Notes: generated by a model not told the origin, from the sequence alone. A stretch of 12,495 nt of DNA from JANYGM01 sp043764015 (GCA_043764015.1 JAYUKY010000062.1:1-12495), one strand, 5' to 3'. Counted from the stretch's first letter, positions 1 through 6,536 are shown. A program made the numbers and translations.

Positions 1-99
1 AGTCATTTTCTAGTATTATTCTAATTTTAGTCATAAGATTTTTTTTCGTAAAGCTACACAAAAATCAATATATTTGCAACGGAACTTTTACAGCAACAA

Positions 100-1887
100 T
101 TATTTCATTTTTTTCTCATTTAATCCAAAAATCTCGTCGTGAACAGCCTTGTGTTTTGCAAGAATATTTTTGCGTTTGAGTTTTAGCGTTGGTGTAACCT
201 CTCCACTTTCAATAGTCCAAAGGTCAGGCAAAATTCTAAATTGTTTGATTTGCTCGTATTGTGCAAATCTTTCATTTATTTCATTTATTCCTTCTTGTAT
301 TTTATTGATAACTTGCTGATTAGTAACCATCTCTTTGTCAGACGTATAAGCAATATTATGCAAATGACACCAACTTTTCATTGCCTCAAAATTAGGCACA
401 ACAAAAGCCGCAGGATATTTCTGATTTTCGCCAATAATCATAGCTTGTTCTACTAAACTAAGGCTTTTCAATTCGTTTTCAAGCCTTTGTGGTGCTACAT
501 ATTTTCCGCCAGAAGTCTTAAAAATCTCCTTTTTGCGGTCAGTTATTTTGAGGTATTTGCCTTGAATAAACTCTCCTATATCACCAGTTTTCAGCCAGCC
601 ATCAGCATCAAAAGTTTCTGCAGTTTGGTCAGGTTTGTTGTAATAGCCTTTCATTACGTTAGGACCTTTCACCAAAATTTCGCCATCTTCCGCAATTTTT
701 ACTTGTACGTGTTCAACTACTTTTCCTGTTGTTCCTATACAAAAATCTTCTTTATAAGGGCTTCCAGCCGTAATTACAGGTGAAGTTTCAGTCATTCCAT
801 AACCTTCTAAGACAGGCAAACAAGCCGCCCAAAAAATACGAGAAAGTTTTGGATTTAGAGCCGCACTTCCACAAATGATGTATTTTACATTTCCCCCTAA
901 AGCTTCACGCCATTTATCAAAAATAAGGTTGTTAGCAATGCTCAACTGAATATTATAGAAAAATCCGCCACTTTTTTGTGTATCGTATTCTGCTGCTAAA
1001 TTTACTGCCCAAAAGAAAAGTTTTCGTGCAATACCAGTAAGTTCGTAGCCTTTTGCCATTATTTTGTCATAAACTTTTTCCAATACTCTTGGAACAGCTA
1101 CAAAAATATGAGGTTGCACTTCTTTCATATTTTCCCCTATTTTGTCCATATTTTCGGCAAAATAAATAGAATAACCATTCATCACATAGGCACAAGTTGC
1201 GGTACGTTCCAAAATATGGCAAAGTGGTAAAAAGCTCATTGCACGAGTGTTGTAGTCCAAAATCAGACTAGAAATAGCGGCTTTTACGTTGGTTACCACG
1301 TTGTTATGTGTGAGCATCACACCTTTTGGCATACCTGTTGTGCCAGAGGTATAGATAATAGTAAAAAGGTCTTCTGGGGTTACTTTAGCCTTGATTTTGT
1401 CCAAGATTTGGGCATCATCTTTTGAACCTAATTCCTTTACTTTCGCCCAATTTTGGAGGTTTTCTACTTCATCAAAAACATAAATGCTACTTGCTGAAAG
1501 CTCATTGATGTTTTCTATTGCTTTCATTACTTTGTCGTAAATCATTTTTGTAGAAACAAAAATGATTTTCACGCCTGCATCAGCAAGGATATAGCGGTAA
1601 TCTTCCGCAGTAATTGTTGGGTACATTGGCACGCTTACTGCACCTGTTTTTTGGATACCATAGTCTGTTAAAAGCCATTCTGGGCGGCTTTCAGAAATAA
1701 TAGCTACTTTGTCGTCTTTGCCTATTCCAAGCCTAAGAAGCCCTAATGCTACCAGATTAGACTGTTCTATGACAGATTGCGTACTATATTTGACCCATTT
1801 TCCATTGATTTTTGCTGATACGGCATCTGTTTTGGGGTAGTTTTCAGACTGATATTCCAGAAGGTCAAAAACACGTGATATTTCCAT
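100..1887 (-). CDS. Long-chain acyl-CoA synthetase (AMP-forming fatty acid:CoA ligase)
   Basis: This 595-residue protein belongs to the ANL adenylating family. It activates long-chain fatty acids to acyl-CoA through an acyl-AMP intermediate, at the cytoplasm or inner membrane face. The AMP/phosphate-binding signature YTSGTTGMPKG lies at residues 179-189, GYGMTET at 362-368, the TGD motif at 434-436 and the hinge/C-domain signature starting DRKKEIFKTSGG at 450-461. The eukaryote-like FAA1 branch of long-chain synthetases has this C-terminal layout and about this length (around 600 residues). The start is an ATG (1885-1887) and the frame is intact. It is divergent from a hotdog thioesterase, and fabG lies just beyond, so the locus handles acyl chains. 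A weak minus-strand -7-like box lies at 1940-1947. The exact chain length cannot be read from sequence, so I give no gene symbol. Confidence 0.95.
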   Translation of the reverse strand: MEISRVFDLLEYQSENYPKTDAVSAKINGKWVKYSTQSVIEQSNLVALGLLRLGIGKDDKVAIISESRPEWLLTDYGIQKTGAVSVPMYPTITAEDYRYILADAGVKIIFVSTKMIYDKVMKAIENINELSASSIYVFDEVENLQNWAKVKELGSKDDAQILDKIKAKVTPEDLFTIIYTSGTTGMPKGVMLTHNNVVTNVKAAISSLILDYNTRAMSFLPLCHILERTATCAYVMNGYSIYFAENMDKIGENMKEVQPHIFVAVPRVLEKVYDKIMAKGYELTGIARKLFFWAVNLAAEYDTQKSGGFFYNIQLSIANNLIFDKWREALGGNVKYIICGSAALNPKLSRIFWAACLPVLEGYGMTETSPVITAGSPYKEDFCIGTTGKVVEHVQVKIAEDGEILVKGPNVMKGYYNKPDQTAETFDADGWLKTGDIGEFIQGKYLKITDRKKEIFKTSGGKYVAPQRLENELKSLSLVEQAMIIGENQKYPAAFVVPNFEAMKSWCHLHNIAYTSDKEMVTNQQVINKIQEGINEINERFAQYEQIKQFRILPDLWTIESGEVTPTLKLKRKNILAKHKAVHDEIFGLNEKKMK

Positions 1888-1938
1888 TATTTTGTGAATA
1901 TTTATGATATATTTTGATATGTTTACTTAGATTTTAGT

Positions 1939-1957
1939 GCAAATTACTTACATTTGC
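1939..1957. promoter_or_regulatory. Putative back-to-back divergent promoter
   Basis: An inverted repeat, GCAAAT, 7-bp spacer, ATTTGC, sits between the acyl-CoA synthetase and the thioesterase. Its right half is a full match to the Bacteroidota -7 box on the plus strand (TACATTTG, 1949-1956). Its left half read on the minus strand gives the weaker GTAATTTG (1947-1940). I see no clear -33 TTTG at the expected spacing for either, so this is a candidate only. If used, the thioesterase leader would be about 160 nt long and would include the heptamer array at 2008-2035. Confidence 0.35.
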
Positions 1958-2007
1958 GCCTTAAATATAGTCAATATATTTATAATATAAAAACATTTAT
2001 ATTCAAT

Positions 2008-2035
2008 TACGCATTATGAATTACAAACTACGAGT
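2008..2035. repeat. Heptamer tandem array A (TRYGAAK family)
   Basis: Four consecutive 7-bp units follow a TAyGAAT-like consensus; the first two are TACGCAT and TATGAAT, the last two are more diverged. The array lies in the 233-bp divergent spacer between the acyl-CoA synthetase and the thioesterase. It shares period and consensus with the other arrays in this window. Confidence 0.55.
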
Positions 2036-2120
2036 ATAAATAATTTATAATCAAGTAGTTAATGTAAAAAATATTTGTTTTAATATTCATTCAATATTAT
2101 CAAAAAATATACAAAAATTT

Positions 2121-2579
2121 ATGAAAAATCAAACAGAAAAATCCCCAGAAATTACACCTATTTTGGCATTTTTTCAAGAATATATCAATAAACCACTTCC
2201 AGCTCACGCTCCACCATTTACTTTATGGCTTGGCGGAATGCTCAAAAAAGCAGAATTTGGTAATATTGAAATTGAATTTTTAGTAAGAAAAGAAATGACA
2301 AATCCGCTTGGAATGTTGCACGGTGGTATGTCTGCCGCTATTTTAGATGATATTATGGGAATGACTGTTGCGTCTTTGCCAAAAGATAATCCAGCAGTTT
2401 CTGTAAACCTAAATGTTAATTTTTTGGGGAAAGCCTACGAAAATGAAATGATTTCTGCACGTTCAAAACTTATCAGACAAGGTGGGCAAATAATTGCTAT
2501 GGAAGGTGAAATTTTAGATAAAAACGGCAAAATAATAGCTACAGCTACTTCTAGTCTACTTGTTATTAGCAAAAAATAA
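2121..2579 (+). CDS. PaaI-family hotdog acyl-CoA thioesterase
   Basis: This 152-residue single-domain hotdog protein probably hydrolyses acyl- or aryl-CoA thioesters in the cytoplasm. The family signature NPLGMLHGGMSAAILDD covers residues 61-77. It has the HGG turn (67-69) and acidic residues D76/D77 on the long hotdog helix, where PaaI-type enzymes carry their catalytic acid. The C-terminal strands (GQIIAMEGEILDKNGKIIA, then TATSSLLV) are typical of the fold. Its length fits the family (about 130-160), with a slightly long N-terminal extension of roughly 35 residues. The ATG start is preceded by an A/T-rich leader without Shine-Dalgarno. It diverges from an acyl-CoA synthetase and converges on fabG, consistent with a housekeeping role in acyl-CoA turnover. 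The substrate cannot be assigned. Confidence 0.88.
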   Translation: MKNQTEKSPEITPILAFFQEYINKPLPAHAPPFTLWLGGMLKKAEFGNIEIEFLVRKEMTNPLGMLHGGMSAAILDDIMGMTVASLPKDNPAVSVNLNVNFLGKAYENEMISARSKLIRQGGQIIAMEGEILDKNGKIIATATSSLLVISKK

Positions 2580-2584
2580 TTTTT

Positions 2585-2676
2585 GATGTGTGAAGTGTGA
2601 TGTGTGAAGTGTGATATAAATACAGTTTTCTACGACAAAAAACATATCACACATCACATATCACACTTCACACTTC
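2585..2676. terminator. Large hairpin formed by two inverted heptamer arrays
   Basis: Positions 2585-2617 and 2644-2676 are inverted copies that pair at 30 of 33 positions, with a 26-nt loop. The hairpin sits exactly between the convergent thioesterase and fabG genes, and could end or protect both transcripts. It lacks a U-tract directly after the stem on either strand, so it is not a canonical intrinsic terminator. The terminator role is inferred from position and folding. Confidence 0.45.
2589..2616 (+). repeat. Heptamer tandem array B1 (TGTGAAG type)
   Basis: Four 7-bp units alternate between TGTGAAG and TGTGATG/TGTGATA. The array starts 9 nt after the thioesterase stop codon. It is the left arm of the hairpin with array B2. 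Confidence 0.85.
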
Positions 2677-2678
2677 TA
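2644..2678 (-). repeat. Heptamer tandem array B2 (TGTGAAG type, inverted)
   Basis: Five 7-bp units on the minus strand are of the TGTGAAG/TGTGATG type (plus-strand units ATATCAC and ACTTCAC). The last unit, ACTTCTA, contains the fabG stop codon (TAG, 2678-2676), so the array begins at the very end of that gene. Confidence 0.85.
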
Positions 2679-3416
2679 AGTAAGCATTCCGCCATCAACT
2701 TGTAAAACTTGCCCTGTGATATAGCTAGACAACGAACTTGCCAAAAATACGCAAGCATCAGCTACTTCTTCAGGTTTTCCGCCACGTTTTAGTGGAATTC
2801 CGTTCATCCAATCTTCTTTATTAGCAAGTTCGTGAGTCATTTCAGTTTCTATAAAACCTGGTGCAATGGCATTTGAGCGTATATTTCTTGAGCCAAGTTC
2901 TAACGCAATGGATTTTGTAAAGCCAATAATACCTGCTTTTGAAGCAGCATAATTAGACTGTCCGCCATTGCCACGAATACCCACAATAGAGGTTAGATTG
3001 ATAATTGAGCCTGATTTAGCACGCATCATTGGTTTTGTAGCGGCTTTGGTGAGGTTAAAAACAGATTTTAGGTTTACACGCATCACTTCGTCCCAATTTT
3101 CCTCACTCATACGCATAAGCAAGCCGTCTTTCGTAATTCCTGCATTATTTACTAGAATGTCTAATGCACCAAAATCAGCCATTACCTGCGTTATGAGGGC
3201 ATCTGCGGCAGCGTGGTCTGATGCGTCAGAGCGGTAGCCTTTTATTTTTGTGCCATATTCTTGCAGTTCTTGTTCTAAAGCAAGTCCTTTTTCTACACTA
3301 GAAAGGTAGGTAAAAGCCACATTTGCACCGTGCTGGGCAAATTTTTGGGCAATGGCACGCCCTATTCCTTTTGATGCACCTGTGATGAGGGCGGTTTTTC
3401 CTTCTAAAAGTTTCAT
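2676..3416 (-). CDS. fabG: 3-oxoacyl-[acyl-carrier-protein] reductase FabG
   Basis: This 246-residue short-chain dehydrogenase has the usual length of FabG, which reduces 3-oxoacyl-ACP with NADPH in each round of type II fatty-acid elongation. The cofactor motif TGASKGIG spans residues 12-19 and NNAG spans 90-93. The catalytic tetrad is complete: N115, S143, Y156 and K160. The stretch NNAGITKDGLLMRM (90-103) is characteristic of FabG rather than of general SDR enzymes, and the C-terminus ends in the expected DGGM. The start is ATG (3414-3416), with a -7 box about 100 bp upstream. It is not next to other fab genes here, though the neighbouring thioesterase and acyl-CoA synthetase also handle acyl chains. 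The stop codon lies inside a heptamer repeat. A second FabG-like paralogue elsewhere in the genome is possible. Confidence 0.95.
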   Translation of the reverse strand: MKLLEGKTALITGASKGIGRAIAQKFAQHGANVAFTYLSSVEKGLALEQELQEYGTKIKGYRSDASDHAAADALITQVMADFGALDILVNNAGITKDGLLMRMSEENWDEVMRVNLKSVFNLTKAATKPMMRAKSGSIINLTSIVGIRGNGGQSNYAASKAGIIGFTKSIALELGSRNIRSNAIAPGFIETEMTHELANKEDWMNGIPLKRGGKPEEVADACVFLASSLSSYITGQVLQVDGGMLT

Positions 3417-3513
3417 TTATATTGGGATAATTACAAATTGATTATGATTGAGAGAAGATTTCCACTAAATATTGAACTATTTTTCTAGACTTACGTAAAG
3501 TATTTTTAAACAT

Positions 3514-3521
3514 CAAAAGTA
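3514..3521 (-). promoter_or_regulatory. Putative fabG -7 promoter box
   Basis: The minus-strand TACTTTTG is a full match to the Bacteroidota -7 consensus TAnnTTTG, about 100 bp upstream of the fabG ATG. No TTTG is seen at the usual -33 distance. The same octamer precedes the epimerase gene. Confidence 0.45.
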
Positions 3522-3609
3522 GTAGCTTTTTTATTATTTTCAGTTATTTTTTGAAAAAATATTTTGTGGCAAAGTTTTTGATTTGTAGTTTAATATCTGC
3601 AAAAATATA

Positions 3610-3646
3610 CAAAAAGCATATTTAACGGTCTAAAATATACTTTTTG
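3610..3646. repeat. Imperfect inverted repeat, possible operator
   Basis: The arms CAAAAAGCATATTT (3610-3623) and AAATATACTTTTTG (3633-3646) pair at 13 of 14 positions around a 9-nt spacer. A direct copy of the AAAAGCATATTT core recurs at 3672-3683. The repeats lie upstream of both divergent promoters, which could suit a regulator site. They could also be simple A/T-rich coincidence. Confidence 0.4.
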
Positions 3647-3696
3647 ATTTCTTTTGTAATTTCGGATAATTAAAAGCATATTTTTTTCTCAAAATA

Positions 3697-3728
3697 TTTG
3701 TTCTTTCTTAATATTTTTGCTTACTTTG
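3697..3728 (+). promoter_or_regulatory. Putative promoter of the ompA-like gene
   Basis: TTTG at 3697-3700, a 20-bp spacer and TTACTTTG at 3721-3728 match the Bacteroidota arrangement (-33 TTTG, about 19-21 bp, -7 TAnnTTTG) with one mismatch in the -7 box. The predicted leader is about 85 nt. An alternative full-match box, TATTTTTG (3712-3719), has poor -33 spacing. Confidence 0.5.
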
Positions 3729-3819
3729 CGTGAGTGTTATCATTTATGATTACACAAAATAAAAGTGTTATCCTTTTAATAAAAAATAAGAATTCTAATT
3801 AAAACGTATTAAATCTCAT

Positions 3820-4680
3820 ATGAAATATCTTGTATCCGCCCTTGTATTGGCATTTAGTATCACTTTTGCAACTGAAAGCCTTGCTCAAAAAAGAAGTAAA
3901 GTAAGAGGTGTAATGCCTGTTTCTCCTATTTATACAATGGATGATGACGGTGACAAAGTTCCTAATGTACGTGATCAGTGTCCAGGAACGCCCAAAGGAA
4001 CTGTGGTAGATAGTTTTGGCTGCCCTCCTGATAGTGACGGAGATGGTTTGTATGATTATGAAGATAAATGTCCAAATGAATTTGGTCCTCGTATCAATAT
4101 GGGTTGCCCTTGGAAAGATACTGATGGCGATGGCATTACAGATAACGTGGATAAGTGTATCAACGAGAAAGGGCTTGCTATTTATGATGGTTGCCCAGAA
4201 GTTGATACTGACAAAGATGGCGTACCAGATAGAAGAGATAACTGCCCAGATGTACCAGGAAAGATAGAAAGAGATGGTTGCCCAGACATAATTCCTCCTC
4301 CTAAAGTAACAGTTACGAAAGAAGAAGAAAAAACACTTAATGATGCAAGTAAAGTGAATTTTGCGGTTAATAAAGCGGTTATCCTTCCTAACTCTTTCAG
4401 TATTTTGAATAAAGTTGTGGATATTATGAATAAATATCCTACTGCAAGTCTTTCATTAGAAGGGCATACAGATAGTGATGGTGATGATGCCAAAAACTTA
4501 AAACTTTCAGACGACCGTGCCGCATCAGTAAGAGCTTATTTGATTAAAAAAGGTATTGATGGTGGACGTATGACAAGTAAAGGTTTTGGTGAAACACAAC
4601 CAATTGACGAGAGTGGAACGAAAGAAGCTAAGGCAGCTAACCGCCGTGTGAAAATGAATATTTCTACTTCAAAAAAGTAG
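3820..4680 (+). CDS. OmpA-family peptidoglycan-binding protein with thrombospondin type-3 repeats
   Basis: This 286-residue exported protein starts with a signal peptide (MKYLVSALVLAFSI, cleaved near SLA-Q at 21-23). Residues 41-155 hold four calcium-binding thrombospondin type-3 repeats rich in DxDGDG/DNCP motifs. Their eight cysteines are spaced as pairs: C54/C68, C84/C96, C113/C125 and C142/C154. A Pro-rich linker leads to an OmpA C-terminal domain (about 175-283). In that domain, HTDSDG (216-221) and LSDDRA (229-234) supply the expected diaminopimelate-binding D218 and R233, and NRRV (274-277) is also present. The domain should anchor the protein to peptidoglycan. The N-terminal outer-membrane beta-barrel often found with this architecture is absent, and there is no lipobox cysteine, so a soluble periplasmic or partner-bound protein is likely. 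It is a single gene with its own promoter and terminator. Confidence 0.93.
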   Translation: MKYLVSALVLAFSITFATESLAQKRSKVRGVMPVSPIYTMDDDGDKVPNVRDQCPGTPKGTVVDSFGCPPDSDGDGLYDYEDKCPNEFGPRINMGCPWKDTDGDGITDNVDKCINEKGLAIYDGCPEVDTDKDGVPDRRDNCPDVPGKIERDGCPDIIPPPKVTVTKEEEKTLNDASKVNFAVNKAVILPNSFSILNKVVDIMNKYPTASLSLEGHTDSDGDDAKNLKLSDDRAASVRAYLIKKGIDGGRMTSKGFGETQPIDESGTKEAKAANRRVKMNISTSKK

Positions 4681-4688
4681 TCAATAAG

Positions 4689-4748
4689 TAAAACTAAAAA
4701 ACGGTTTTTATTTGTGCCAGCACAAATAAAAACCGTTTTTTAGTTTTA
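4689..4748. terminator. Perfect-palindrome bidirectional intrinsic terminator
   Basis: Two 29-bp arms (4689-4717 and 4720-4748) are perfectly complementary around a 2-nt centre. The core ACGGTTTTTATTTGTGC carries an A-tract on the left and a T-tract on the right. It starts 9 bp after the ompA-like stop codon and faces the convergent epimerase gene, so it can end transcripts from both sides. Confidence 0.88.
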
Positions 4749-4812
4749 TAGATATAATTCCAAAAACTATCTTTAGGATAAAAATCAAATAACTTAAAAA
4801 TAAAAATTTTAC

Positions 4813-4840
4813 ATTCGTACTTCGTACCTCTTACTTCATA
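4813..4840 (-). repeat. Heptamer tandem array C (TACGAAG type)
   Basis: On the minus strand the four units include TATGAAG and TACGAAG. The array overlaps the 3' end of the epimerase gene: the unit TAAGAGG supplies its TAA stop (4833-4831), and the preceding unit encodes part of the last residues. Confidence 0.8.
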
Positions 4841-5832
4841 CCTTTTTCTTTAAACCATTCCCACGTGATTTTTAGTCCTTCTCTTGATTTGATAGGATTT
4901 TCGTAACCTAAAAGCGCATTTATCTTAGAAATATCAGCCAAACTATTCTGCACGTCACCTTTTCTACTTTCTTGATAAATAGCTTTTAAATCTGTTTGAG
5001 CATATTCTCTTAGTGTTTCAAATAAATCATTCACAGAAATACGTTCTCCACAAGCAACATTATAAATCTGATTAACAGCATTTTTTTCTGCAAAAAGTGC
5101 TTTTATATTAGCCTGAACGGCATTTTCTACAAAAGTAAAATCTCTTGTTTGCGTGCCATCTCCGTTTATTTTTGGCGAAATATTTGTCAGTAATGCCTCT
5201 GCAAAAAGCGGAATAACTGCTGCATAAGCACCTTTTGGGCTTTGACGAGGTCCAAAAATATTAAAATAACGTAAACCAATAGTATTCAAGCCATAAGTGC
5301 GGTTGAATACATCAGCATAAAGCTCGTTTACGTACTTTGTGAGGGCATACGGAGAAAGCGGTTTGCCTATTTCATCTTCTTTTTTGGGTAATTTTTGGCT
5401 ATCTCCATAAGTAGAAGAAGAGGCGGCATAAATAAACCGTTTAACATCAGCATCTTTTGCTGCCACAAGCATATTCAAAAAACCTGTGATATTCGCTTCA
5501 TTTGTCGCTATTGGATTATCAATACTGCGTGGAACAGAGCCAAGAGCTGCCTGATGCAAAACAAAATCCATATTTTTGCAGGCTTTGTGGCAAATTTCCA
5601 AATCTCTAATATCACCCTCCAAAAGTTCCACAATGGTATTACTAGCAGTATTTTCTAAGAACGGTATAATATTTTCTCTTTGTCCAGTGGAAAAATTGTC
5701 CAAAATACGCACTTTTCCTGCATTATATTTGACTAAATATTCTACTAAATGAGAGCCTATAAATCCTGCGCCACCAGTTACCAAAAAAGAAAAATCTTTG
5801 AGAGATTGTTGTTGAAATGCCGTATTATACAT
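4831..5832 (-). CDS. wbpP: UDP-N-acetylglucosamine 4-epimerase, WbpP/TviC type
   Basis: This 333-residue extended SDR protein interconverts UDP-GlcNAc and UDP-GalNAc (or their uronic acids) for surface polysaccharide synthesis in the cytoplasm. The NAD-binding motif GGAGFIG spans residues 20-26, and the catalytic Y162/K166 lie in SPYALTKYV. Sequence typical of the WbpP/TviC clade is visible throughout: VLHQAALGSVPRS (91-103), YAASSSTYGD (135-144), ELYADVF and IGLRYFNIFGPRQ. From memory the match to Pseudomonas WbpP extends along almost the whole chain. It lies 77 bp downstream of a sugar-phosphate transferase on the same strand, which could use UDP-GalNAc. A separate -7 box (5884-5877) suggests it can be transcribed alone. 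Its last residues and stop codon lie inside a heptamer repeat. Discrimination between UDP-GlcNAc and UDP-GlcNAcA as substrate is not possible here. Confidence 0.93.
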   Translation of the reverse strand: MYNTAFQQQSLKDFSFLVTGGAGFIGSHLVEYLVKYNAGKVRILDNFSTGQRENIIPFLENTASNTIVELLEGDIRDLEICHKACKNMDFVLHQAALGSVPRSIDNPIATNEANITGFLNMLVAAKDADVKRFIYAASSSTYGDSQKLPKKEDEIGKPLSPYALTKYVNELYADVFNRTYGLNTIGLRYFNIFGPRQSPKGAYAAVIPLFAEALLTNISPKINGDGTQTRDFTFVENAVQANIKALFAEKNAVNQIYNVACGERISVNDLFETLREYAQTDLKAIYQESRKGDVQNSLADISKINALLGYENPIKSREGLKITWEWFKEKGMK

Positions 5833-5842
5833 TAAAAATAGT

Positions 5843-5870
5843 TATGAATTATGAATTATAAATTATGAGG
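5843..5870 (+). repeat. Heptamer tandem array D (TATGAAT type)
   Basis: Four 7-bp units begin with two perfect TATGAAT copies, followed by one-base and two-base variants. The array lies just upstream of the epimerase ATG (5832) and directly downstream of its putative -7 box, so it would make up most of the mRNA leader. Confidence 0.8.
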
Positions 5871-5876
5871 TTGGTA

Positions 5877-5884
5877 CAAAAGTA
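5877..5884 (-). promoter_or_regulatory. Putative epimerase -7 promoter box
   Basis: The minus-strand TACTTTTG is a full match to TAnnTTTG, 45 bp upstream of the epimerase start and within the gap after the sugar transferase stop codon. No clear -33 TTTG is seen. Confidence 0.45.
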
Positions 5885-5909
5885 GTTAAAATAGCCTATT
5901 TTTTTGTTT

Positions 5910-6458
5910 TTATCTAAAAAAAGTTTTCCATAATATTTTTAAATCTAACAAAAAAGAGATGTTTTGCACATACCAAGCATCTAAATCCGCTTTTTGGTCA
6001 AGAGGCAGGTCTGCACCGCCGTTTATTTGCGCCCAACCCGTCATTCCTGGCAGAACATTATGCCTAAGTGCTTGTAAAGGCGTGTAAAGCTGTAAATATT
6101 CTGGTAAAAGTGGTCGTGGACCTACAAAACTTATTTTCCCTAAAAATATTTGAATTATTTGCGGAAGTTCGTCAAGATGCGTTTTACGTAAGAAAAACCC
6201 TATTTTTGTTGTTCTGATACTGTCGTGAAGTAAGTTTTGGTTAGTATCTTTGTCTTCATTCATTGTTCTGAATTTATAGATATAAAACATTTTTTCATTT
6301 TTTCCTACACGTAATTGCAGGAAAAATATTTTTGAAAGTTTTTTACTTTCAAAAAATATAATCAAAAAAATTAAAAAAAAAGGCAAAAAACCAATCAAAA
6401 TAAGCCCTAACGCCAATAATTTATCAAAAAGAGATTTGATATAATTTTGATAAAACAT
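5910..6458 (-). CDS. Bacterial sugar transferase (monotopic phosphoglycosyl transferase)
   Basis: From ATG 6458-6456 this is a 182-residue PglC/WcaJ-type enzyme, which moves a sugar phosphate from a UDP-sugar to undecaprenyl phosphate at the inner membrane. It has an N-terminal hydrophobic segment (about residues 14-36), LRVGKNEKMFYIYKFRTM (49-66), the catalytic Asp-Glu pair D96-E97 in LDELPQ, FVGPRPLLPEYL (111-122) and PGMTGWAQING (137-147). The frame could extend to a GTG at 6494, but that codon lies inside a -7 box (TATATTTG, 6501-6494), and family members begin close to the chosen ATG. The C-terminus stops right after LDLKILWKTFFR, somewhat shorter than many relatives. GalNAc-phosphate or a derivative is a plausible substrate because a WbpP-type epimerase follows, but this is inference. 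Confidence 0.92.
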   Translation of the reverse strand: MFYQNYIKSLFDKLLALGLILIGFLPFFLIFLIIFFESKKLSKIFFLQLRVGKNEKMFYIYKFRTMNEDKDTNQNLLHDSIRTTKIGFFLRKTHLDELPQIIQIFLGKISFVGPRPLLPEYLQLYTPLQALRHNVLPGMTGWAQINGGADLPLDQKADLDAWYVQNISFLLDLKILWKTFFR

Positions 6459-6493
6459 TTTATATATTTTTTGATTTTTTTTTGAATAAAACA

Positions 6494-6501
6494 CAAATAT
6501 A
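6494..6501 (-). promoter_or_regulatory. Putative sugar transferase -7 promoter box
   Basis: The minus-strand TATATTTG is a full match to TAnnTTTG, 36 bp upstream of the chosen ATG. It overlaps the GTG that opens the longest frame, which argues against that GTG as the start. No -33 TTTG is evident. Confidence 0.45.
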
Positions 6502-6536
6502 AGAAATTTTAAATCATAATGATACCATTTTTTTCA

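Larger units (their letters stand above)
3417..3819. other. Divergent intergenic region between fabG and the ompA-like gene
   Basis: This 403-bp, very A/T-rich stretch contains no credible gene. It holds a fabG promoter candidate, an ompA-like promoter candidate, and a set of related repeats with core AAAAGCATATTT. These are a copy at 3612-3623, an inverted near-copy at 3633-3646 and a direct copy at 3672-3683. Confidence 0.7.

Noticed and set aside
69..76. TATATTTG on the plus strand, a full -7 box match
   Set aside because: It points into the 3' end of the acyl-CoA synthetase on the opposite strand with no gene to serve. It is probably chance in A/T-rich DNA.
2585..2678. Heptamer arrays as a CRISPR array
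   Set aside because: The units are contiguous 7-mers without unique spacers, and no cas gene is present.
4182..4493. 103-residue open frame on the minus strand inside the OmpA-like gene
   Set aside because: It is the antisense shadow of the TSP3/OmpA coding sequence and shows no domain of its own.
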